A DNA stretch of 9,182 nt from Verrucomicrobiia bacterium (GCA_030044395.1 JASHVW010000224.1:1-9182), one strand, 5' to 3'; counted from the stretch's first letter, positions 1 to 6,054 are shown. Program-made: numbers and translations. Notes: a model not told the origin generated them from the sequence alone.

Positions 1-158
1 CTCAAGTTCCGATTGATGATTTTGACGGCAAACCGTTCCGTTACTCGCCTGACAAAAAACTAATTTATTCCGTCGGTCCTGAATTGAAAGATTTTGGCGG
101 AGAAGGTCGCCGTCAAAATTCTGATAATTACAATCTTCCATTCAAAATCGAGTTTTAG
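1..158 (+). CDS. C-terminal end of an unknown protein (partial)
   Basis: The frame starting at base 3 is open from the left edge to a TAG at 156-158, giving 51 residues of the end of a protein whose start lies outside the window. The visible part reads roughly QVPIDDFDGKPFRYSPDKK, then LIYSVGPELKDFGGEGR, then ends in PFKIEF. The pattern 'D-F-D-G-K-P-[FL]-R-Y ... Y-S-V-G-P' is a recurrent C-terminal signature of proteins of unknown function in Verrucomicrobiota and Planctomycetota. I recognise it from memory and cannot search for it. It marks a small folded end domain rather than a known enzyme. No function can be assigned from this fragment. The gene ends about 87 bp before the convergent gene at 246-755. 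Confidence 0.75.
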   Translation, partial: QVPIDDFDGKPFRYSPDKKLIYSVGPELKDFGGEGRRQNSDNYNLPFKIEF

Positions 159-172
159 TTATTGTCGAGAGA

Positions 173-200
173 GTTCGCGTGGTGGACAACCAAGTCGAAC
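173..200. other. Imperfect hairpin between convergent genes
   Basis: GTTCG (173-177) pairs with CGAAC (196-200), and inside it TGGT (180-183) pairs with ACCA (189-192), leaving a 5-base loop. It sits in the 87-bp gap between two convergent genes, where a bidirectional terminator would be expected. Neither side has a run of T, so it is not a canonical intrinsic terminator. It may only be a weak or Rho-assisted stop, or chance. Confidence 0.25.
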
Positions 201-245
201 AGCACGCTGCCAGTGTGGAAACGTGTGCCAAAAAATTGATTTCCG

Positions 246-755
246 TCAGCTTTTCCAACTAATTATGCCGTCCGGCGCTAATCGCAGCCAAGTGGAAAAG
301 CGTCCGTCCGGTGAAAGTGCGTCATAGGCCGCCGTTTTGCCGAAACCGAGAGCTTTCAATGCGGTGACGGCGGATTTTCGCGTCAGTCCGTGCGTGTCGC
401 CTGAGAAAACTTTTATCATCTCTTCGCGTGTGATGAATTTCCTCTTAATCTGTCCCAGCGGCGGAGCTTGTGTCATGGGAACTTTTGGAACAGAGGCAAC
501 GGAAAACGCTGGAATAACGACAGGCACAGACGCGGCGGCAGGCTTGGCCGGAATTTCCGCTGGAACGGGGCGAAATACAAAGGCTTCCGTCTCTTTCCGG
601 CAGTGTTTCATTCCGGTATTCGCTGGCGCGGTTTTCGGTTTCTTTTCCTTGTCATCGGCAGAAAAGAGCCATCTTAGCCCATAATAAATCCCAACGCCTA
701 TAAGCAGGGGTGGTGCAGCTTGTGTGATGATTTGAATTGCTTGTTTTGCGTTCAT
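246..755 (-). CDS. Membrane-anchored protein with winged-helix-like C-terminus
   Basis: A 169-residue protein in three parts. Residues about 14-31 form one hydrophobic segment (PPLLIGVGIYYGLRWLF) followed by a lysine-rich stretch, so the rest is probably cytoplasmic. Residues about 40-105 are a proline/alanine/valine-rich linker. Residues about 106-169 look like a small winged-helix domain: FITREEMIKVF, then LTRKSAVTALKALGFGKTAAYDAL as a helix-turn-helix, then a beta wing ending DGIISWKS. Similar C-terminal domains occur at the ends of AAA ATPases and plasmid or phage replication proteins, which is a resemblance I recall rather than a match. It lies 30 bp downstream of an integrase-like fragment on the same strand, which suggests a mobile-element origin. 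No Shine-Dalgarno precedes the ATG. I prefer this frame over the overlapping plus-strand frame because it has a coherent domain layout. The exact function is unknown. Confidence 0.7.
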   Translation of the reverse strand: MNAKQAIQIITQAAPPLLIGVGIYYGLRWLFSADDKEKKPKTAPANTGMKHCRKETEAFVFRPVPAEIPAKPAAASVPVVIPAFSVASVPKVPMTQAPPLGQIKRKFITREEMIKVFSGDTHGLTRKSAVTALKALGFGKTAAYDALSPDGRFSTWLRLAPDGIISWKS

Positions 756-785
756 AATTTTATTGGATTGAGTATTGAAAGAATT

Positions 786-1103
786 TCATGGTGCAAGCGA
801 ATTCAGTGTGGCACGAATCAGGGCCAGAATTGCCGTTCGTATATTTGCTGGCAACTTTGGCCATGCTTGCGCAAGTTCCTCCAATTCTGGACAGTCTTGA
901 TCAGGCTTTTGTGAAGCAGTCAGTGAAGCAGGGGCTTGACCATTCGCTGAATCGCCTTGAAAATTTGCCTCTGGCGGGTTTGATTGGGATTGTTCGAATC
1001 CCCCCTCTCCGCCAGTTGCTTTTGGCCCCCGGATGTGCCAAGCTCTCCCGATGTTCCCTAAGCCGAAAGCAGCGCAGTCGCCGTCAACCTTTAACCAAAG
1101 CAT
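786..1103 (-). pseudogene. Integrase-like C-terminal tail, probably a remnant
   Basis: An open frame of 105 residues. Its last third, DCPELEELAQAWPKLPANIR followed by TAILALIRAT, matches a pattern I know from the extreme C-termini of tyrosine recombinases (phage-type integrases) in Planctomycetota and Verrucomicrobiota, where 'AWP.LP..[IV]R.[AG]I[LV]A[LM][IV]' recurs after a low-complexity linker. The middle (TGGEGGFEQSQSNPPE) also resembles the linker seen there. No catalytic R-H-R-Y residues are present, so this cannot be an active recombinase. A TAG codon (1104-1106 on the plus strand) directly precedes the ATG, and the body of an integrase is absent. It is therefore most likely the decayed end of an element, although a stand-alone small gene is possible. 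It ends 30 bp before the gene at 246-755. Confidence 0.5.
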
Positions 1104-1106
1104 CCT

Positions 1107-1829
1107 ATGAAATATTCTCTCATCCTGGCGATCGGATTACTCGCAGCCGGTTCTGTTCTTGCCGACACCAATAACGCCGCGAATGTCGGCGGCGCGGTGG
1201 CAAAACTGGGGGCCGCCCCGAATTACAGTTGGACCGTCACCGTCCAGCTTCCCAACGCGCCGTTTACTCCCTCTCCCGTCAACGGCAGCACGGAAAGAGG
1301 TGGTTATTCAATAGTCTCGCAAGCATTTAACGGTGATACGATGCAAGCCGTGTTCAAAGGCGACAAGATTGCCGTCAAAGGCGAGGACGACTGGCAATCC
1401 ATCGGCGACGCGGATGATCAAACGGCGATGATGGCCGGCTGGTTGGTGAATGCCGGAACGCCCGCGGCAGAAGCGGCGAAACTTCTTAAAGACGCTGGCG
1501 ACCTGACCAACGGCGACAATGGAGTGATTGGCGGCAATCTCACTTCCGCCGGGGCCACGGCGATGTTGACCCCTCCGGCAAGGACTGGAACGACAGCTCC
1601 GCCGCCGAAGAACGCCAAAGGTTCGGTAAAATTCTGGCTCAACCCTGATGGCACGCTGGCGAAATTCGAATCGCATCTCGATGCCCAGATGTCATTTGGA
1701 CCTGACCAACAGGAACAGGATGTTGAAGTTATTCGGACGGTCGCGGTCCACGACGTGGGAACAACCAAAGTCACCGTTCCTGACGGCGCAATTAAAGCCA
1801 TGACGGGAAAAGCCGCTTCGGCACAATAA
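1107..1829 (+). CDS. Secreted protein of unknown function
   Basis: A 240-residue protein with a clear Sec signal peptide: MKYSLILAIGLLAAGSVLA followed by D, giving a likely cleavage after residue 19. The mature part contains short beta-strand-like stretches (YSWTVTVQL, MQAVFKGDKIAVKG), a helical middle (about 105-131), a glycine/threonine/proline-rich loop (about 135-170), and a C-terminal stretch GSVKFWLNPDGTLAKFESHL then VEVIRTVAVHDVGTTKVTVP. 'Phe-Trp-Leu-...-Gly-Thr-Leu-...-Phe' followed by a 'valine-aspartate-[IV]-R-T ... DVGTTKV.VP' end is reminiscent of periplasmic lipid-binding or LolA/LppX-like beta folds, but that is a loose impression. There is no lipobox, so it is soluble in the periplasm or exported. 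The ATG has no Shine-Dalgarno and lies 3 bp from the start of the opposite ORF, so its promoter must sit within the integrase-like remnant. Confidence 0.8.
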   Translation: MKYSLILAIGLLAAGSVLADTNNAANVGGAVAKLGAAPNYSWTVTVQLPNAPFTPSPVNGSTERGGYSIVSQAFNGDTMQAVFKGDKIAVKGEDDWQSIGDADDQTAMMAGWLVNAGTPAAEAAKLLKDAGDLTNGDNGVIGGNLTSAGATAMLTPPARTGTTAPPPKNAKGSVKFWLNPDGTLAKFESHLDAQMSFGPDQQEQDVEVIRTVAVHDVGTTKVTVPDGAIKAMTGKAASAQ

Positions 1830-1862
1830 TCATCGTCCAGGGACTTCAAGAGGCGAGGACCC

Positions 1863-1888
1863 ACCCGGTTTGCCCTGCAAGGCCGGGT
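1863..1888. other. GC-rich hairpin between convergent genes
   Basis: ACCCGG (1863-1868) pairs with CCGGGT (1883-1888), and TTGC (1870-1873) pairs with GCAA (1877-1880) around a 3-base loop. It lies 34 bp after the stop of the secreted-protein gene and 22 bp beyond the end of the convergent zinc-ribbon gene. It is probably a shared transcription stop. On the plus strand it is followed by six A, not T. On the minus strand the T run comes before the stem. It is therefore not a textbook intrinsic terminator for either gene. Confidence 0.45.
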
Positions 1889-1910
1889 AAAAAAGCCTAA
1901 TGTGAATGGA

Positions 1911-2174
1911 TTAGCGTACGACCAGAAGCACGAAGAGAAAAAGAACCATCACGGCGACGATCCACCAAAACCAGCCGATGCCCCGTGGTTTCTTGTCCGT
2001 TCCAAATTCCCTTTTTACGAATTCGTCGTAATCGAATTCCTGGTCTGGCAGACCCAGCCGGCCGGCGTGCGCGGCCTCGGACCAGCCGGTATTTTCATCC
2101 GCACCGCATTCCTGGCAGACTTTGGCATCGGCCGGAAGATCCGCTCCGCAGTTTGGACAGGAATCAGGAGCCAT
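1911..2174 (-). CDS. Zinc-ribbon membrane-anchored microprotein
   Basis: An 87-residue protein. The N-terminus carries a double CxxC zinc ribbon with cysteines at 6, 9, 20 and 23 (CPNCGADLPADAKVCQECGA). A middle acidic segment (DQEFDYDEFVKREFG, about 44-58) follows, then one strongly hydrophobic helix at 66-86 ending in a final arginine. The cysteine spacing is that of the DUF-type zinc-ribbon found at the N-termini of many bacterial membrane proteins. The likely topology is ribbon inside, tail anchor in the inner membrane. A role as adaptor or assembly factor is conceivable, but nothing here shows a partner. Its ATG lies only 6 bp after the stop of the acetyltransferase gene, with no good Shine-Dalgarno in the gap, so it is probably translated by coupling. 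The 'zinc ribbon + [DE]FDYDEF + one helix' layout is one I associate with Verrucomicrobiota. Confidence 0.85.
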   Translation of the reverse strand: MAPDSCPNCGADLPADAKVCQECGADENTGWSEAAHAGRLGLPDQEFDYDEFVKREFGTDKKPRGIGWFWWIVAVMVLFLFVLLVVR

Positions 2175-2180
2175 TAAAAA

Positions 2181-2771
2181 TCAACCACCGGCGCTTGTGT
2201 ATTCCTCGTCTGTTTTCAATTCCAATCCCATCAAAATATAATCATGGGCCACGGCCTGCATGTCCTTAACGTAGTCCTCAAGCCGCAGTAATTGGCTGAA
2301 TCCAAGCATCGCAAACATTTTTATCGCCGTTTCCTGTTCGCCGATGAATTCGGCCTCGACGCGTTCCAAGCCGGTACGCCGGGCGATGTCCGTGATTTCG
2401 CCGACGAGCGTTCGCGCCAGGCCGCGCCCACGGAATTTTGGATGCATCAGCACGCTCACGCGTCCAATATGCCGTTTCCAGCCGCCGAGTTGCTGATGCA
2501 AGGTCGCATCGCCGACGATTTGTCCATCCATGAGCGCAAGGAGCGGGAGGTTGCGGCCGTAATCGAGGCTTTCGCACCAGTCGCGGATGACGGAAATATC
2601 CGTACAGCGATGTTTGATGAACATGCGCTCGTGTTCGGGAATGCCGAGGAACAATTGATGAAAATCCTTTTCATCCGAACGGCGCAGTGGACGCAGCGTT
2701 GCCTCGCCGCCGTCCTGGAGCGTAACCGTCTTCGGAAATCTTTGCAGTTCAAGTTCGAGACTAAATGACAT
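2181..2771 (-). CDS. GNAT-family N-acetyltransferase
   Basis: A 196-residue protein of the GCN5-related acetyltransferase fold, which moves an acetyl group from acetyl-CoA to an amine. After an N-terminal strand (ATLRPLRRSDEKDFHQLF, about 24-41) the core motif A is seen: RVSVLMHPKFRGRGLARTLV at about 104-123, with the acetyl-CoA pyrophosphate-binding R/Q-x-x-G-x-[GA] loop as R114-G-R-G-L-A. Motif B follows as GEQETAIKMFAMLGFSQL (about 153-170), the usual 'x-x-A-x-x-[LMF]-[FY]-x-x-x-G-F' helix. The substrate cannot be told from sequence. The proteins most like it are annotated as general or ribosomal-type acetyltransferases. The 'L-[KR]-D-x-x-G' entry and the C-terminal tail DYILMGLELK are typical. 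AAAGG lies 6 bases before the ATG, a weak ribosome site. It is followed almost at once by the zinc-ribbon gene. Confidence 0.88.
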   Translation of the reverse strand: MSFSLELELQRFPKTVTLQDGGEATLRPLRRSDEKDFHQLFLGIPEHERMFIKHRCTDISVIRDWCESLDYGRNLPLLALMDGQIVGDATLHQQLGGWKRHIGRVSVLMHPKFRGRGLARTLVGEITDIARRTGLERVEAEFIGEQETAIKMFAMLGFSQLLRLEDYVKDMQAVAHDYILMGLELKTDEEYTSAGG

Positions 2772-2790
2772 AGGCTGCCTTTCGAATTTG

Positions 2791-2800
2791 ACCGTACGGT
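2791..2800. promoter_or_regulatory. 10-bp perfect palindrome upstream of the acetyltransferase
   Basis: ACCGTACGGT reads the same on both strands and lies 20-29 bp upstream of the acetyltransferase ATG, where an operator or a core-promoter element could act. It is short, so it is only a candidate. No regulator gene lies nearby to pair with it. Confidence 0.2.
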
Positions 2801-2820
2801 GCGCGAAATGTTTTCCGCGC
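2801..2820 (-). terminator. Possible hairpin terminator after the membrane protein gene
   Basis: GCGCG (2801-2805) pairs with CGCGC (2816-2820), with AAA (2806-2808) against TTT (2812-2814) and one bulged base. The stem begins 5 bases after the TAA of the gene at 2826-3539 when read on the minus strand. No run of T follows, so termination here would be weak. It could also be a spacer hairpin within one transcript. Confidence 0.25.
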
Positions 2821-2825
2821 GCAAC

Positions 2826-3539
2826 TTAATAAACCCGGGGTGATTTTCCCGCGATGCCGTCGGACTTTTTAAACGAGCGGATGCGCGCCGGGTCCAGGCT
2901 CCATCGGGTCGCCAACAGCGACACCTTTTCGTAGTTTTCTTCGATGGCCCTGGCCGGAAACGATTCCTGGCCGTAGGCAAAGCATTTCATCTTTAACTCG
3001 ATTTCCGCGGCGGTTTTGATGCCCTGGTTCCAAACCGTTTCGCCCGCCCACGCATAGGCGCGCGTTACGCAGCCATCGTCCAGCCGCATCCAGGCATGGT
3101 GGCGGGAGAATTTCTCCGCGTGGAAGAACTGCACGTGTCCGAGCTTGCGGCTCAATGACATCAAAAAATGAAAACATTCGTCCACGTCGTCATCGGGGTT
3201 TGGGATGGCGACGCCGGTGACGATGACCCAGCCGTTGATGCGTGAACTGATGAAATATTCGTGTTCACCGGCCATGCCCTCCGACCACGAGCACGGCGCC
3301 GAGCGATTAAGGCCGAGGGCTTGCAGGACGGTTTCCGGCGTGGCGGCGCGAATTGCCAGCCACGTGACGGGGCGTTGTGGCGCGGAATCAAACAAGAGCG
3401 ACGGAGAAACGTGTGAAAAGGGCATGAATTGCTGCGAACGCCGGTTCCGAAAATAGATCACGGCAAAGATTATACCGGCCACAGCCAAGGCCAGTAGATA
3501 GCTCATGATCAGCATCAATGTTACTTCGGTTGGACCCAC
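2826..3539 (-). CDS. Membrane-anchored protein of unknown function
   Basis: A 237-residue protein (if the GTG at 3537-3539 is the start) with one N-terminal membrane helix (about residues 10-30), then a basic stretch RNRRSQQ, so the bulk is probably cytoplasmic. The soluble part has a distinctive pattern: SRINGWVIVTGVAIPNPDDD, then SRKLGHVQFFHAEKFSRHHA, then WMRLDDGCVTRAYAWAGETV, and near the end VSLLATRWSLDPARI. I recall a family, also seen in actinobacteria, with '[LF]G.[VA]Q.[FY].[TA].[RK]...[HY]...W....G...RA[FY].[WY].GE' and a 'A..WS.[DN]P' end. It has no assigned role that I know. No catalytic motif is evident. Alternative in-frame starts are ATG at 3513-3515 and 3504-3506. The second would give MSYLLALAVAG, a natural membrane-helix start, and none has a good ribosome site. 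Confidence 0.75.
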   Translation of the reverse strand: MGPTEVTLMLIMSYLLALAVAGIIFAVIYFRNRRSQQFMPFSHVSPSLLFDSAPQRPVTWLAIRAATPETVLQALGLNRSAPCSWSEGMAGEHEYFISSRINGWVIVTGVAIPNPDDDVDECFHFLMSLSRKLGHVQFFHAEKFSRHHAWMRLDDGCVTRAYAWAGETVWNQGIKTAAEIELKMKCFAYGQESFPARAIEENYEKVSLLATRWSLDPARIRSFKKSDGIAGKSPRVY

Positions 3540-3581
3540 AAAAGGAATTTACGCCCGCGCAGCGCCGGTTCAAACAAAAAA

Positions 3582-3908
3582 TTACATTACCGAATCCGCC
3601 AGCCAGCCCAGGTATTTCCGGCAGCCGGCTTTTAGCGGCAAAACGAGGAATTCGGGCGTGTCATAAGGATGGCCGGCCAAAATGAGCTTTTCCAAGGATG
3701 CCAGTTTGGATTTGGTGGTTTTCAATATCATCAAGACCTCTGGCGCCACCTCGATTTTTTCCTGCCAACGGTAACGCGACTCGATTTTTGGCAGCAGATT
3801 CGCGCAGGCAACAAGCCTGGCGTTTAATGCGGCTTTGGCCAGCGACCGCGCGGTTTTCATATCCGGCGTCGTGACCAGGACGAGGGCGAAGCTTGAAGCG
3901 GATTTCAT
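3582..3908 (-). CDS. cutA: CutA family divalent-cation tolerance protein
   Basis: A 108-residue protein, the usual CutA length. It shows the family landmarks in order: the opening strand FALVLVTTPDMKTARSLAKAA, the conserved RLVACANLLP (Cys35) and SRYRWQEKIE, the strand EVLMILKTTK, and HPYDTPEFLVLPLKAGCRKY at 80-99 followed by LGWL. CutA forms trimers with a ferredoxin-like fold. It was first linked to copper tolerance in E. coli, but a general role, perhaps in signalling, is unsettled. This gene has the only strong Shine-Dalgarno in the window (GGAGGT, 3915-3920). A 115-bp gap separates it from the upstream dehydratase, so it may have its own promoter and need not belong to the pentonate system. 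Confidence 0.95.
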   Translation of the reverse strand: MKSASSFALVLVTTPDMKTARSLAKAALNARLVACANLLPKIESRYRWQEKIEVAPEVLMILKTTKSKLASLEKLILAGHPYDTPEFLVLPLKAGCRKYLGWLADSVM

Positions 3909-3914
3909 CGTTTG

Positions 3915-3920
3915 ACCTCC
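3915..3920 (-). promoter_or_regulatory. Strong ribosome-binding site of cutA
   Basis: On the minus strand GGAGGT lies 6 bases before the ATG at 3906-3908. It fixes the cutA start and stands out because the other genes here lack a comparable site. Confidence 0.8.
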
Positions 3921-4023
3921 GCCATTGGCGTTTTAATTTTGATACCATGTGAAAAGGGCGTTGAGACGGCTGAAGGTTCGTTGGCGCGTTCCAAAGCCAC
4001 GGTATTGACGAGATGACAGGATA

Positions 4024-5976
4024 TCATGCGTTTCTCCCAAGGGCCGCAATAATCCGGGCGGTGTCGTAAACGCAACCCTGCCAGGTGCCGCCGCTGGCGG
4101 ATTGCAGATTAGCCCACAATCGCGTGTCTTCCGGCAAAGCCGGGTCCGGCGCCAATTCGTCTCGCGTGGGACGCTGCGCCAAAATTTTTGCCCCTTCCTC
4201 CGGTGAAAATGTTTTTTTGCCTTCGCCAACCAGGTCTATCGTTCCTTCGATTCGCTTCAAATCGAGTTGGATGCGAATCATGTCGCCATCCAGAACTTTT
4301 CCGATTGGACCTCCCGCGAGGCCTTCGGGCCCGACATGGCCGATACACGCGCCGGTGGACACGCCGGAAAACCGGGCGTCGGTCAATAAAGCGATATGCT
4401 TGCCGCCCGGCAGATATTTCAATGCGCCCGTTACCTGATACGTTTCCTCCATTCCTGTGCCGAGTGGACCGATTCCGGCCAAAACCAAAATGTCACCCGC
4501 CTTGATATTTCCATTTTTTATGGCAGCCATCGCGGCTTTTTCACTCGCAAAGAAACGGGCGAACCCTTCTTTGCGATAGACACCATCCGGGTCAACGACA
4601 GATGGATCAATCGCGGTGGCTTTGCAGACAGCGCCTTCGGGGGCAAGATTGCCACGCGGAAAGACCAGGGTGCCCGTGAGGCCACGCTCTTTTGCAGCGT
4701 CTGGTGAGAAAATGACTTGATCGGGATTTATTCCATCGAGGTCCTGGAGCAATTTCCGGAACCGGGTGCGCCGCGGGGATTTTTCCCATTCATCCAGATT
4801 TTCTCCGAGGGCCTTACCGGTGATGGTGAGCGCATGGGTGTCGAGTAAATTCAAAGCGCGCAGATGGAGCATCACCTCCGGCACGCCGCCGGCGAGAAAG
4901 ACGCGGACGGTGGGATGATGCACCGGGCCGTTAGGCAGCACACTGACAAGACGCGGGACACGGCGATTCACGGAAATCCAATCGTCCACGGTTGGCAATG
5001 ATAACCCCGCCGCATGGGCAATGGCTGGAAGATGAAGGAGCAAATTCGTGGAGCCTCCGAAGGCAGCGTGAACCACCATGGCGTTTTGAATGCTAGCAGC
5101 GGTCAAAACGTCGCGAATCGTGAGCTTTCGTTCTCTCAACTGATGCAGTGCATGCGCTGAACGCCGCGCCAGGTCCAGCCAGACGGGTTGTCCCGATGGC
5201 GCCAGCGCGGAATGGGGGAGGGAAAGGCCGAGGGCTTCGCCGACGACTTGCGACGTTGCCGCCGTGCCAAGAAATTGGCAGCCGCCACCGGGCGAGGCGC
5301 AGGCGCGACACCCAAGGTCCGCCGCCTCGGACAATGATATTTGCCCATGAGCAAAGCGCGTTCCGAGGGTTTGGACCGAGCTTGCGTCCTCTCCGCCGGC
5401 AGCCGGCAGGGTAACGCCGCCGGGAACGATCACGCACGGCAGTTCTCGCAGACCTGCCACAGCCATCATCATCGCGGGCAGCCCCTTATCGCAGGTGGCG
5501 ATTCCCAGAACCCCCGCCCGTTGGGGAAGCGACCGTGCCAGCCGCCGGAAAACAATCGCCGCATCGTTGCGATAGGGCAGGCTGTCGAACATTCCCGTCG
5601 TGCCCTGCGTTCTGCCATCACACGGATCGGAGCAATATCCGGCGAATGGAATTGTCTTCAGATTGCGAAATTCTTCGGCGGCGGCCTGTACCAATAATCC
5701 GATTTCCCAATGGCCAGTGTGATAACCCAGTGCGACTGGCCTGCCGTCCGGAGCGCGCAATCCACCCTGCGTACTCAGAATAAGAAACTGTCGTTGCCCC
5801 GCCTCGTCCGGTCTCCAGCCCATCCCGACGTTTAACGTCAGGCCGAACAGATCGCCGCTGGGGCTGTTCAACAACATTTCTTCGGTGAACGGCAAACTTC
5901 CCGCCGGACCGGGTGATTTTGTCCGGACTTGGAAAATATCCTGCGGGAGAGATGCCAAGGGGTCGTTGTCGGACAT
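4024..5976 (-). CDS. yjhG: YjhG/YagF-type D-xylonate dehydratase (IlvD/EDD family)
   Basis: A 650-residue dehydratase that removes water from an aldonic acid, most likely D-xylonate to 2-keto-3-deoxyxylonate, using an iron-sulfur cluster and Mg2+. The protein follows the long YjhG/YagF branch (about 655 residues in E. coli) almost end to end: SPSGDLFGLTLNVGMGW near 38-54, GYHTGHWEIG at 84-93, SDPCDGRTQGTTGMFDSLPY at 116-135, TCDKGLPAMM at 161-170, CRACASPGGGCQFLGTA at 223-239, HAAFGGSTNLLLHLPAIAHA at 303-322, ARFSGVSTGACIGHV at 534-548, and SASGGTWQGCVYDT at 626-639. C119, C162 and C233 sit where IlvD enzymes hold the cluster, and S540 aligns with the catalytic serine of the family. Related enzymes also accept other sugar acids, so galactonate or arabinonate are possible. 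It diverges from the transporter operon. A 9-bp inverted repeat covers its start codon. Confidence 0.93.
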   Translation of the reverse strand: MSDNDPLASLPQDIFQVRTKSPGPAGSLPFTEEMLLNSPSGDLFGLTLNVGMGWRPDEAGQRQFLILSTQGGLRAPDGRPVALGYHTGHWEIGLLVQAAAEEFRNLKTIPFAGYCSDPCDGRTQGTTGMFDSLPYRNDAAIVFRRLARSLPQRAGVLGIATCDKGLPAMMMAVAGLRELPCVIVPGGVTLPAAGGEDASSVQTLGTRFAHGQISLSEAADLGCRACASPGGGCQFLGTAATSQVVGEALGLSLPHSALAPSGQPVWLDLARRSAHALHQLRERKLTIRDVLTAASIQNAMVVHAAFGGSTNLLLHLPAIAHAAGLSLPTVDDWISVNRRVPRLVSVLPNGPVHHPTVRVFLAGGVPEVMLHLRALNLLDTHALTITGKALGENLDEWEKSPRRTRFRKLLQDLDGINPDQVIFSPDAAKERGLTGTLVFPRGNLAPEGAVCKATAIDPSVVDPDGVYRKEGFARFFASEKAAMAAIKNGNIKAGDILVLAGIGPLGTGMEETYQVTGALKYLPGGKHIALLTDARFSGVSTGACIGHVGPEGLAGGPIGKVLDGDMIRIQLDLKRIEGTIDLVGEGKKTFSPEEGAKILAQRPTRDELAPDPALPEDTRLWANLQSASGGTWQGCVYDTARIIAALGRNA

Positions 5977-5997
5977 GCGGCCATTGAAGCATGTCCG
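5970..5997 (-). promoter_or_regulatory. Perfect 9-bp inverted repeat over the dehydratase start codon
   Basis: CGGACATGC (5970-5978) and GCATGTCCG (5989-5997) are perfect inverted copies separated by 10 bp. The dehydratase start codon (5974-5976) lies inside one arm. As DNA it could be a dimer operator at the start of the gene. As RNA it would form a 9-bp stem with a 10-base loop that hides the AUG. No Shine-Dalgarno is visible upstream. It also overlaps the palindrome at 5994-6003. The match is seen directly; the role is inference. Confidence 0.45.
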
Positions 5998-6003
5998 GCC
6001 GGA
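5994..6003. promoter_or_regulatory. 10-bp perfect palindrome, candidate operator
   Basis: TCCGGCCGGA is fully self-complementary, 18-27 bp upstream of the dehydratase ATG. Its first four bases are shared with the right arm of the inverted repeat at 5970-5997, so the two can compete for pairing in RNA, or be alternative protein sites in DNA. Such GC-rich palindromes also arise by chance in DNA of this composition. Confidence 0.25.
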
Positions 6004-6024
6004 TAGGAAAACTGAATTTATTCC

Positions 6025-6054
6025 AATTCGCTTTCAAAATTGGGCTAATTCGCT
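6025..6054. repeat. Direct repeat AATTCGCT, two copies 22 bp apart
   Basis: AATTCGCT occurs at 6025-6032 and 6047-6054. The 22-bp period is about two helical turns, so both would face the same side of DNA, as with tandem half-sites of AraC-type activators. Two identical 8-mers in 269 bp are not rare by chance, so this is only a candidate. Confidence 0.25.

Noticed and set aside
337..684. Plus-strand open frame of 115 residues
   Set aside because: It lies opposite the 169-residue minus-strand gene, which has a coherent anchor, linker and helix-turn-helix layout. The plus frame has no recognisable pattern.
788..1174. Plus-strand open frame of 128 residues
   Set aside because: It lies opposite the integrase-like tail and runs into the signal peptide of the secreted protein in another frame. 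Composition looks random.
2292..2768. Plus-strand open frame of 158 residues
   Set aside because: It is entirely opposite the acetyltransferase gene, whose motifs are clear.
3909..4023. Search for a small gene or terminator between the dehydratase and cutA
   Set aside because: Only the cutA ribosome site was found, with no stable hairpin and no open frame of convincing composition.
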